The notes under the pieces are model-generated. The model saw only the letters and a list, made by a program, of their open reading frames with translations, did not search any database and had not been told where the DNA came from. A stretch of DNA of 32,317 nt from a virus. The position numbers and the translations under genes are program-made. Below, piece by piece: positions 22,393-28,896 of the stretch. The stretch lies in the IMG/VR virus record IMGVR_UViG_3300044491_000950, positions 1-32,317 of that record, one strand, 5' to 3'. How positions within the stretch are numbered: position 1 is the first letter of the stretch; each line of letters opens with the position of its first letter.

Positions 22393-23039
22393 AGTTTATA
22401 TGTATATTTAAATTTGCTGATTAAGTTGTCAAAATCTGAGTATTGTAATTTCATCGTCGAACCCACAGATATGTCTACGTTAAACTGCACATTGATTGTA
22501 GCAGTTTCTGTATAACTGTCGTCGATTGTACTGGTGGCTGCACTAACGTCTGTGGCCATACGAATCTGTCCAACTCTTACACCGTTTGTGCTTTCTAATG
22601 TATAATCGATAATAGCAATATTATGTCCTGTGGTGTCGACACTAAATCCAGTATCACTGTTACTAGCATTAGCAGCTAATTGCACTTGATCAATTTGTGT
22701 TACATCACTGTCAATTTCAATTTCACTATTGAATCCAACTGTCACTGCTCCGCTTGCTGGAGCACTTGGAAAAGTTAGTGTAGTGCCTGTAATACTATAA
22801 ATGCTAGGATCTTGTACGAAGCCGTTTACAAACACTGTTACAATATTTGGTTGACTAAGAGCAATTGGTACTACAAACTGTGTAAGTACACCATTGGCAG
22901 TTCCTACGTTTACTGTATCGTTGCCGATGAATAAACGCCTAACATCTTTCGCATATCCAATTTCACCTGGATCTAATACTGGCAAGTCTGAAAAATCACC
23001 TTGCCTAACTTTAATTTTACTGATTCGTGTGTCTGCCAT
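22377..23039 (-). CDS. Virion tail/fibre-type protein, 220 aa
   Basis: Near the N-terminus, VRQGDFSDLPVLDPGEIGYAKD followed by RRLFIGN is the motif repeated at the start of many phage fibre and receptor-binding proteins. The rest is beta-rich with Ser/Thr/Val repeats (for example TFPSAPASGAVTVGFNSE). GGAG precedes the ATG, and a late octamer 18 bases upstream gives a conventional short leader. Tail or neck fibre role is inferred. Confidence 0.78.
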   Translation of the reverse strand: MADTRISKIKVRQGDFSDLPVLDPGEIGYAKDVRRLFIGNDTVNVGTANGVLTQFVVPIALSQPNIVTVFVNGFVQDPSIYSITGTTLTFPSAPASGAVTVGFNSEIEIDSDVTQIDQVQLAANASNSDTGFSVDTTGHNIAIIDYTLESTNGVRVGQIRMATDVSAATSTIDDSYTETATINVQFNVDISVGSTMKLQYSDFDNLISKFKYTYKLWNSN

Positions 23040-23057
23040 TGCTTGCTCCTGATACAG

Positions 23058-23065
23058 TATTTATG
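23058..23065 (-). promoter_or_regulatory. Late promoter octamer CATAAATA (fibre-type gene)
   Basis: CATAAATA followed by CTGTATCAGGAGCAAGCA and the ATG at 23039. The octamer contains the TAA stop of the nuclease gene (23061-23063). This leader does hold a ribosome site. Confidence 0.58.
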
Positions 23066-23726
23066 ACAAGTTGTAGAACTCTGCTACCCTGTTTGCCCAT
23101 TTTTCTTCCCAAACTTTAAACTCTTCTGGTCCTGCTTCCCACAGTTGCCATTCACAATCTCGACTACACATAAAGATAGCAGTGTGTTCAATCTTTGTAC
23201 CAAACACTTCGTTGTGTGCCATTCCATAAGCGGCAGCTTGCATAAAGTAATCGTCAATCCATTCACGCTTTTTAGGACGATTTGTTTGTTTAAAGTCCAT
23301 AATAGTTGGACGTCCTTTGTATATGCCCACCAAGTCAGTGGTTCCTGCATATAGTCCTGGGTAACACAAGTTTACCTCACTGCCCCAAACTTCGTCAATG
23401 TCAGCTTCAACGTTTTTAATAACGGTCTCTGCCATCATCTTGGCTTGTAGCATGTTCTTGCCTGTATACTCTTGATTAAGGCTCCACGCTTCCAACATTT
23501 CGTGCATTATTGAACCTACACCAGCAGCTTCAGTTACAATCTCCTGTGCTTTCTTTTCACCTACTCGCTTTTTCCAAGCATTGAGGTGTGTCATATCCTT
23601 TGTTTTACTGAGGATAGTAGTCACACTAGGCACAGGATCGCCATAAGGGTTTTCGTATAGACGTTTGCCGCCTACACTTTTACGTTTAAATTCTTTATAC
23701 GGGTATGGTGTGGTAATTTTTAACAT
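23061..23726 (-). CDS. PD-(D/E)XK nuclease (RecB-like exonuclease family)
   Basis: A 221-residue nuclease. The core has HEMLEAW (helix), YAGTTDLVGIYKGRPTIMDFKQTN with the catalytic Asp and D-x-K (MDFK), and the later helix DYFMQAAAYGMAHNE, whose Gln and Tyr are typical of RecB-like nucleases. It probably acts in DNA recombination or host DNA breakdown. The promoter -10 box is only 6 bases before the ATG and no Shine-Dalgarno sequence is seen, so this early gene may also be leaderless. Confidence 0.85.
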   Translation of the reverse strand: MLKITTPYPYKEFKRKSVGGKRLYENPYGDPVPSVTTILSKTKDMTHLNAWKKRVGEKKAQEIVTEAAGVGSIMHEMLEAWSLNQEYTGKNMLQAKMMAETVIKNVEADIDEVWGSEVNLCYPGLYAGTTDLVGIYKGRPTIMDFKQTNRPKKREWIDDYFMQAAAYGMAHNEVFGTKIEHTAIFMCSRDCEWQLWEAGPEEFKVWEEKWANRVAEFYNLS

Positions 23727-23732
23727 GTTGCT

Positions 23733-23761
23733 AGTGTAACACTAACAGTATGTGATGTCAA
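23733..23761 (-). promoter_or_regulatory. Sigma70-type promoter of the nuclease gene, at the start codon
   Basis: -35 TTGACA (23756-23761), 17 bases, -10 TACACT (23733-23738), then AGCAAC and ATG. Usual -10 to +1 distances put the start of transcription on or beside the ATG at 23726. Confidence 0.7.
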
Positions 23762-24378
23762 TAACTAATTACCCATTTGAAAGTTTTGTTTGTAGCAGTG
23801 TTTGTTAATCTGCTAATGGTGTAGCCTAAGTTTTCAAAATAACTAATAACTTGATTCATTTGATCAGTTTTAGCTCTGTCGTTGGTCACGCCTTGCCACA
23901 CACTAAAGTAATCAACACTACTTGGATTTGTAGCTGATGTTGTTCCTGCTGTTAATCCCAGGTCTGCATTTGCAGTTCCACTACCAATTGCTACACTCCA
24001 GCTAGCTTGTTGTGGGTGTGTATAAGATAAAACTAAGTTATTGCCAGCGTCTTTACTGGCCACTAGTCCTGTTACACCGGCATCATTAATGTCGGCTACT
24101 ACTGCATTTAAATTAGTTCCACTTGTGCCCAATGTGATTGTAACTCCAGCAATTATTAGCGTAGGTGTGCCTGTGATTGTTGGGTTAACTTGTGTTCCAG
24201 TAATTGTACTTGTTGGTGTACTCTCTGTCATTGTAGTGCCATCACTGACAGTAGTTTCGTACAGACCATTTCCTGCATCGGTAATGATCTGCTTCATTAT
24301 TGCATTTACTTCATTGAATATTGTGAGATCTGCTCTAGCCATTGATCTGGCTTCTTGTTTGTTAATATAGTACGTCAC
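23758..24378 (-). CDS. Structural protein with flagellin/hook-like insert, 206 aa, GTG start
   Basis: The start is GTG 24378, forming a GTGA overlap with the upstream stop and preceded by AAGGA. The helical ends (NKQEARSMARADLTIFNEVN; QMNQVISYFENLGYTISRL) surround a Thr/Gly-rich beta domain. Within it, VTITLGTSGTNLNAVVADIND followed by ADLGLTAGTT resembles the IN-type domain of flagellar hook-associated proteins. Probably a virion protein; its exact position is unknown. Confidence 0.75.
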   Translation of the reverse strand: MTYYINKQEARSMARADLTIFNEVNAIMKQIITDAGNGLYETTVSDGTTMTESTPTSTITGTQVNPTITGTPTLIIAGVTITLGTSGTNLNAVVADINDAGVTGLVASKDAGNNLVLSYTHPQQASWSVAIGSGTANADLGLTAGTTSATNPSSVDYFSVWQGVTNDRAKTDQMNQVISYFENLGYTISRLTNTATNKTFKWVISY

Positions 24379-24692
24379 AGTTCGTCATCCTTATTCATTT
24401 GCTTTTTAGCCATCTTTTCCACAGTGTCATCAGCTGGATCAACGTTAGAACGGGGTAACGCTGTATCCAGTGTGATGTCTTTTTTATTGCTTGATCCGAC
24501 ACTTGTAATATTGTTTAGTAGATCAAGTAAACTTTTGATGTCGATACTAAATCCCATTGCACGAAGTTTAGCAAGAACCATGTTGGTTGGTATTTTAGTT
24601 TTGCCATTGGCTTTTGCTCTGGTGATTATTTCCTCCAGAACATTTAATACCTCAACTTGATCTTCTTTTACTATAACTTCGTTAATTAGCAT
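24375..24692 (-). CDS. Small protein with capsid-targeting-like start, 105 aa
   Basis: It begins MLINEVIVKEDQVEV, nearly identical in its first eight residues to the kinase at 11966 (MLINEIIS). The centre is helical (LEEIITRAKANG; LLDLLNNI), and the C-terminus is acidic and disordered. The ATG directly follows the stop of the upstream structural gene (TAAATG). Function unknown; it may be a packaged or scaffold-associated protein. Confidence 0.72.
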   Translation of the reverse strand: MLINEVIVKEDQVEVLNVLEEIITRAKANGKTKIPTNMVLAKLRAMGFSIDIKSLLDLLNNITSVGSSNKKDITLDTALPRSNVDPADDTVEKMAKKQMNKDDEL

Positions 24693-25838
24693 TTACTTTG
24701 ACCTCATAGCTGCAACATTTCTGCGTTGTGGCTTTACTTCGTCGTATCCGCCTGCAGTGTTTCTGTTTTGAGGCTTTACTTCGTCGTATCCGCCTGTGGA
24801 AGGTGTACTACGCATCCCCATAGTATTAGGTCTGCGTTGTGGCTTTACTTCGTCGTATCCGCCTGCATCAGCCTGAGGTTGCCCTATACTGCGCATTGTA
24901 CCTACATTATTAGTAGCAGGTGTTTCTTTGTCTAATCCCAAAAATTTTGCAATCTTCGGAGTCATCTTACCTGGCATTTTTTGGATACCTGTTGAATCTA
25001 ATTCATTAATAATATTAATAAACTGATCATGTGACATAGTTCCGCTTTCGACCATTTTAAAGAGTTTGTCTTTACTCTCTAAAAACTTTTTTTCAGCTAA
25101 CGCACCCATCTCCATACTACGGATAGCACTTTCGCCTTTTAGTTCTCTGCCAATAGTGTTTTCTTCGCCTGCGGCTGCATCATCTGCTTCGAAGTCGTCT
25201 CCTGTGTCAACATCTACATCCATATCATCTTCTGGTGCGTCCATTGCCATGTCTGTTGGCATTGGTGTTGCTGGAGCTTCTCCTCTAGCAGCTAGTGTGG
25301 CATTTTCTGCTAGTTCTTTTGCTGCTTTGGCCTGATCCAACAAAGCACCTAATGCGCCGTCCATTGCATTATTGTACGCTTCGGCTTGTTCAAAGCCAAC
25401 TTGTTCTTTCATAGCGTCAACAATTGGCATGAGTTTTTGTACTTGCATTTCTGCAATATTTTCTACCATTTTTTGAACTTCGTCAACAAGCTCTTGAGCA
25501 GCTAGCATAACTTCTGCTTGCTCAAGATCACTCTCTTGTAACCAACTTTCGTTTGTTCTGTTTCGCATTGTTTTACCACTGCGCACCGGAGCAACTTCAT
25601 TGATATAAGTTTTAAGCTGATGTTGGATAAGTCCTAGTTTGTTGTACTGTGCGTTCTCCCAGTATTGGAGATCACTTTCTTTAATAGCTATCATTTTAGC
25701 TTCTGTAGTGTTCAACATACGTTTTAGGCTTTCCATGTTCATTGAAGATAAGTCAACCTCATGGTTAAAACTATCTGCTAGAACACGGTTTAGCTTTTCT
25801 ACATTGTGTTTTGCACTGTTTAAATCATTTAGATACAT
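24693..25838 (-). CDS. Virion structural protein with GGYDEVKPQ repeats, 381 aa
   Basis: The N-terminal half is helical and coiled-coil-like (about 1-180, for example ELVDEVQKMVENIAEMQVQKL). A very acidic low-complexity segment follows (DAPEDDMDVDVDTGDDFEADD). A second helical domain precedes a C-terminal tail with three copies of GGYDEVKPQ. The charge pattern recalls prohead core or scaffold proteins, but it may instead be a structural protein. A perfect late octamer lies 25 bases upstream with GGGA as ribosome site. Confidence 0.75.
   Translation of the reverse strand: MYLNDLNSAKHNVEKLNRVLADSFNHEVDLSSMNMESLKRMLNTTEAKMIAIKESDLQYWENAQYNKLGLIQHQLKTYINEVAPVRSGKTMRNRTNESWLQESDLEQAEVMLAAQELVDEVQKMVENIAEMQVQKLMPIVDAMKEQVGFEQAEAYNNAMDGALGALLDQAKAAKELAENATLAARGEAPATPMPTDMAMDAPEDDMDVDVDTGDDFEADDAAAGEENTIGRELKGESAIRSMEMGALAEKKFLESKDKLFKMVESGTMSHDQFINIINELDSTGIQKMPGKMTPKIAKFLGLDKETPATNNVGTMRSIGQPQADAGGYDEVKPQRRPNTMGMRSTPSTGGYDEVKPQNRNTAGGYDEVKPQRRNVAAMRSK
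24730..24865 (-). repeat. Three identical 25-bp in-frame repeats
   Basis: The same 25 bases occur at 24730-24754, 24772-24796 and 24841-24865 (starting GGCTTTACTTCGTCG on the plus strand). Distances of 42 and 69 are multiples of three, and each encodes GGYDEVKP. Identity at the DNA level suggests recent duplication or gene conversion. Confidence 0.85.
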
Positions 25839-25863
25839 GTGTTTGTTCCCGTTCTATATATTG

Positions 25864-25871
25864 TATTTATA
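25864..25871 (-). promoter_or_regulatory. Late promoter octamer TATAAATA (perfect; repeat-bearing gene)
   Basis: A perfect TATAAATA, preceded by AC and followed by CAATAT. It contains the TAA stop of the upstream gene (25867-25869). Confidence 0.65.
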
Positions 25872-26349
25872 GTTTTTGTAGTATTTTATTTTTGGCATGC
25901 TGCATTTTTTCTTTAGCATTGCTTAATTTAGCAACAGCGATATCTTCGTTAATTTTGCCGCTTTTAATTCTGAAATTGTGAGCATACACTTCGTATAAGT
26001 TATTAGCGTAATCATGATCATGTCTGACCAGCTCATTGACTTTACTACTTTTATTACTCATTAGATTTTTTACAACACCCATTGCTGTTTCAAATAGTGC
26101 AAGCTCTTGATGAATAATTTTATTGCCTTCTACAACATTATAAAATTTCTTTTGTTTACCAGCAAATTCTTGCAGTACAATATCGATTCGATAGTTTTGT
26201 ACACTAACACTATTTTCTGTTACTTTTGAATTAATTGCCACTTTAAGATCTATATCTTTTTCAGCACGTTCAGCTACTATACGTGACGTATTATCCACAC
26301 TGCCTAATTTGTTTAGAATATCATACATAGCCTTAGTATTGGGATCCAT
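25867..26349 (-). CDS. Hypothetical protein, 160 aa
   Basis: Not recognised. Mostly helical and basic at the C-terminus (KLSNAKEKMQHAKNKILQKL), with a His/Asp cluster (VRHDHDYANNLYEVYAHN). GGAG precedes the ATG, directly after the 75-residue gene. By position it is part of the late virion-associated block. Confidence 0.72.
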   Translation of the reverse strand: MDPNTKAMYDILNKLGSVDNTSRIVAERAEKDIDLKVAINSKVTENSVSVQNYRIDIVLQEFAGKQKKFYNVVEGNKIIHQELALFETAMGVVKNLMSNKSSKVNELVRHDHDYANNLYEVYAHNFRIKSGKINEDIAVAKLSNAKEKMQHAKNKILQKL

Positions 26350-26577
26350 TTAATTTCTCCGAGTCCTGTTAATGTTTAATTTGTAACTGGATTTGCCTTG
26401 ATCCACATCTTTGTCTAGTACGCCTCTGCTTACTAGGCTTTGGGCAATATACAGCTCACGTTCACTGAGTGATTTACCTTCCAGCAAACTGTCTGTTTGA
26501 AAATACTGTTCAATGAAACTATTTTCTCTGGTGTTGATCCAGGTCTGAATTCCGCCTTTTGTTGTTATTGCTCTCAT
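26350..26577 (-). CDS. Small protein, winged-helix-like, 75 aa
   Basis: LSERELYIAQSLVSRGVLDKDV followed by SSYKLNINRT reads like a winged helix with its C-terminal hairpin; a DNA-binding or structural role is possible but not shown. It overlaps the upstream gene by 4 bases (ATGA). It starts MRAITTKGG, only loosely like the capsid-targeting pattern. Confidence 0.65.
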   Translation of the reverse strand: MRAITTKGGIQTWINTRENSFIEQYFQTDSLLEGKSLSERELYIAQSLVSRGVLDKDVDQGKSSYKLNINRTRRN

Positions 26578-26954
26578 GACTGTTGTTCCGGCGCCTGTGC
26601 TTGTTGTGGATTTAGTATACGCTGTGGTACACCAGTAGCTTGTTTACGCTGTAGTCTATTGATGCGTCTGTTAGTACTTTTATTAGCAATGTTTATTTCT
26701 CTATTAGCATCTGCGGCTTTGTTGTTTATGCGCTTATTAACATTAATATAATCTGCGGCAGCTTGTCGTTGCGCGGCGACGCCAGTATTGCTCATGCCGT
26801 ATCTTTCATTTAGCTTGTAACAGTCACAGTGTTCGCAATCTGGACCACATGTACATTCAGTAACAGGTTGTCCACAACAATCCTTGCTGCACATTTCAAC
26901 ACCGTCTTTCATCCAAGTCTTTTTATCTTCTGCAATAACTTCAAATATTTTCAT
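26574..26954 (-). CDS. Cys-rich protein with capsid-targeting-like start, 126 aa
   Basis: It starts MKIFEVIAEDKK, close to the T4 internal-protein start MKTYQEFIAE, with I-A-E as a possible protease site. Residues 22-46 (CSKDCCGQPVTECTCGPDC...CDCY) hold nine Cys and probably bind metal. The second half is a basic helix-rich stretch (NKRINNKAADANREINIANK...RRINRLQRKQ) ending in a Gln/Pro tail. It overlaps the upstream gene by one base. Function unknown; a head-internal nucleic-acid-binding protein is a guess. Confidence 0.72.
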   Translation of the reverse strand: MKIFEVIAEDKKTWMKDGVEMCSKDCCGQPVTECTCGPDCEHCDCYKLNERYGMSNTGVAAQRQAAADYINVNKRINNKAADANREINIANKSTNRRINRLQRKQATGVPQRILNPQQAQAPEQQS

Positions 26955-27250
26955 TAGCGTTTTCCCACTTTGTTTAGTCTCTGCACTGCTTTACTAGCAG
27001 GATTAAACTTTTTAGTCTTTTGTGCTTTACGAGTCATGCGTTTGCCCATCCGTGCTTTTGTTCTCCGAAGGGTCATTCTTTTCTTAATATCAATCGGAGC
27101 GCCGCATTGACTGGGATTGCTTACTAATCTACCTGCACGTTGCCCAACACTACAGCGATATTTTCTTGCAATCTTATTACCCTTACGAGCCCAAACAAGT
27201 TGAGCTTCAATTATAGGCGCGGCAGTAGTGTTAAGTTCATTTAAATTCAT
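26954..27250 (-). CDS. Very basic protein, possible head-internal protein, 98 aa
   Basis: After MNLNELNTTAAPIIEAQ (I-I-E as a possible cut site), the rest is strongly basic: ARKYRCSVGQRAGRLVSNPSQC, then RMTLRRTKARMGKRMTRKAQKTKK. It would bind DNA or RNA, as T4 internal proteins and capsid-packed proteins do. Two Cys frame a loop that may bind metal. A perfect late octamer lies exactly 5 bases before the ATG, with no Shine-Dalgarno sequence. Confidence 0.72.
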   Translation of the reverse strand: MNLNELNTTAAPIIEAQLVWARKGNKIARKYRCSVGQRAGRLVSNPSQCGAPIDIKKRMTLRRTKARMGKRMTRKAQKTKKFNPASKAVQRLNKVGKR

Positions 27251-27255
27251 ATATG

Positions 27256-27263
27256 TATTTATA
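27256..27263 (-). promoter_or_regulatory. Late promoter octamer TATAAATA, 5 nt before ATG 27250
   Basis: A perfect TATAAATA-CATAT-ATG on the minus strand; predicted +1 is the A of the start codon. There is no purine-rich ribosome site upstream. Confidence 0.72.
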
Positions 27264-27270
27264 CGGAAAT

Positions 27271-27513
27271 TTAATTCATTATCAGAACGATAATGGTTGA
27301 CAGTATACCTGCTGTCACAGTAGCGGCTGCACCGATTAGTATTTTATTACTACCTTGATGCATTTTGAGATTTTCTTCGCGCATCTCAATAACGGCGCTG
27401 TGAAGAGCAGACACTGCTTCTTCAACTTTGTCCAGTCGTGTTTCCAATCCCTTGTACCTTTCTGCACAAAGATCTACGTGGGCTTCTAAGTTTGTTCGTT
27501 CCAGAGCGGACAT
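27271..27513 (-). CDS. Coiled-coil protein with C-terminal membrane anchor, 80 aa
   Basis: Residues 1-52 form an amphipathic coiled coil (CAERYKGLETRLDKVEEAVSAL...EMREENLKM). Residues about 57-79 (ILIGAAATVTAGILSTIIVLIM) are a single membrane helix at the C-terminus. Size and order match XhlA-type phage lysis-associated membrane proteins, but the similarity may be only in architecture. An octamer lies about 150 bases upstream. A role in lysis is tentative. Confidence 0.72.
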   Translation of the reverse strand: MSALERTNLEAHVDLCAERYKGLETRLDKVEEAVSALHSAVIEMREENLKMHQGSNKILIGAAATVTAGILSTIIVLIMN

Positions 27514-27592
27514 GTATTACTTCTCTATATTCATCCAGTGTCGTCAACTGTTGATGGATCTTCATATTGAATTTATTAATGCCTTTTGATAT

Positions 27593-27614
27593 CGGAGGCT
27601 AGTGACTAACTCCG
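27593..27614 (-). other. Stem-loop in the leader of the coiled-coil membrane gene
   Basis: CGGAG pairs with CTCCG and TAGT with ACTA around a one-base centre (which would need to open). It lies in the 165-base gap between the octamer at 27667-27674 and the ATG at 27513. On the minus strand it is followed by ATATC, not a T run, so it is not an obvious terminator. Confidence 0.4.
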
Positions 27615-27666
27615 TAGTTATGTGCCTTAGTGTACCGTTGTGTGCCTTTGTATTTGCCTATGCTAA

Positions 27667-27674
27667 TATTTATA
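27667..27674 (-). promoter_or_regulatory. Late promoter octamer TATAAATA (perfect), followed by ATA
   Basis: TATAAATA-TTAGC-ATA. The sequence AAATATTAGCAT is shared with the clpS promoter, but the expected ATG is ATA here. Transcription would begin near 27661 and read a 148-base leader into the coiled-coil gene. Confidence 0.55.
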
Positions 27675-27678
27675 ATGA

Positions 27679-28095
27679 TTAGGAGGTTTTGTTAAACAGT
27701 ATGTTAATATAATTCTTGTTGACAGTTTCAAAACATTTAGTTTTTATTTCTGCTGTTTCTTCTAATTTGGTAATAATCGCAACTCCATCACAGTCATTCA
27801 TTAAATGATACATATCGTTGTCTTTGAACTTAAACACATCCGTATGCTCTATACTAAAGTCAATTCTCCATACAGTATGTAGTCCTTTATACCGTTTTCC
27901 AAAGCCATATTCAGCTATATCTTGTGTCAATAATCTAGTGGTTACAGGGTTTATAGGCTGACTTCTTAGCCCAATTGTTTGTATTAATGTATTGTGATTT
28001 TGTTGTTGATGATATCCAAAAGTGTTGTTTTTTTTGCTTCTAGTTTCATCTGATTGTGTAACATCTACAAGTGTAAATGCCGTATAATTTATCAT
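27679..28095 (-). CDS. Hypothetical protein, 138 aa
   Basis: Not recognised. Beta-rich centre (YKGLHTVWRIDFSIEHTDVFKFKD) followed by DCDGVAIITKLEETAEIKTKC. It overlaps the upstream gene by 4 bases (ATGA), and only a weak GGTG precedes it, so coupling is likely. Position suggests the virion-associated late block. Confidence 0.72.
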   Translation of the reverse strand: MINYTAFTLVDVTQSDETRSKKNNTFGYHQQQNHNTLIQTIGLRSQPINPVTTRLLTQDIAEYGFGKRYKGLHTVWRIDFSIEHTDVFKFKDNDMYHLMNDCDGVAIITKLEETAEIKTKCFETVNKNYINILFNKTS

Positions 28096-28883
28096 TTAAT
28101 GGCACCACGTCCAATTGCTCTACCTACTGCAAATCCGCCAGCCGCTCCAGCTGCCGCCGCGGCAATACTAGCCATTGTGTCACTGCCACGCATTTTTGGT
28201 GATTCTGCGTTATGTGCATTCTTAACTTCTAATCCTTGACTGCGAGCCATATCTCTAATAAAACTATACAACTCACTTCGCAATGCATTTGTTCTAAAAT
28301 ACTGTAACATACGAGTAATTACTAGTTGTTTTTGCATACCATTTAATCGAGGCCAGTCTTGTGTTAATCTTCTAATGCTACGATAGTTTGAGTTTTGGAT
28401 ATCAAGACCTCGTTCTAATTGCATAAAAAAACTTTGTGGGCCAGTAATTGGTCTGCCCATTTTCATTTGATTTAAAAAGTTTTTAATTTTTACTTCAGGC
28501 AAATTAATTCTATCTTGCTGCATCTGATCTTTTTCTCTTGCAGTACTGGTTCCGTTTTTTAAGCTATTAAGAGTCATGTATAAATCAGTGCCACCAGTTC
28601 TAAAATTATTAAAGTTGCCGTTTTGTATTGTCTTTTTAGCATATGATTTCGCAACAGGGGCAAAATCATATTCATGATATAAAATATACAAAGCTAACAT
28701 ATTCATAAATGCAAGGTCAGCCATCGCTCTATTACTAGTGCCTTCGACTTTTCCCTTGGATCTGAACATGCGACTTTCAGTAACTTCTTTGCCTATAAAA
28801 CTAAGACTCAAGCCTTTTTTGTTTTCACTCATAGTGTGACCGCCTTCGATCTCTGCCCATTGCTTTGCTGTATATTGTTCCAT
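28092..28883 (-). CDS. Hypothetical protein with C-terminal glycine zipper, 263 aa
   Basis: The start is the ATG at 28883 (MEQYTAKQW), because the region above it is the end of the ligase-like gene and a late octamer lies exactly 5 bases upstream. The body is basic and helical. The C-terminus (MASIAAAAAGAAGGFAVGRA) is a Gly/Ala zipper of the type that inserts in membranes. Such a tail could help a virion protein enter or cross the host membrane, which is inference. Function unknown. Confidence 0.7.
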   Translation of the reverse strand: MEQYTAKQWAEIEGGHTMSENKKGLSLSFIGKEVTESRMFRSKGKVEGTSNRAMADLAFMNMLALYILYHEYDFAPVAKSYAKKTIQNGNFNNFRTGGTDLYMTLNSLKNGTSTAREKDQMQQDRINLPEVKIKNFLNQMKMGRPITGPQSFFMQLERGLDIQNSNYRSIRRLTQDWPRLNGMQKQLVITRMLQYFRTNALRSELYSFIRDMARSQGLEVKNAHNAESPKMRGSDTMASIAAAAAGAAGGFAVGRAIGRGAIK

Positions 28884-28888
28884 AGTAG

Positions 28889-28896
28889 TATTTACC
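28889..28896 (-). promoter_or_regulatory. Late-type octamer GGTAAATA, 5 nt before ATG 28883
   Basis: GGTAAATA-CTACT-ATG on the minus strand. It has two mismatches to TATAAATA, but the following CTACT resembles the extended T4 consensus CTATT. It lies directly after the upstream stop (28897-28899). Confidence 0.55.

Noticed and set aside
24730-24865. Three 25-bp repeats as a CRISPR array
   Set aside because: Spacing is irregular, copies are in frame within a coding tail, and no cas gene is present.
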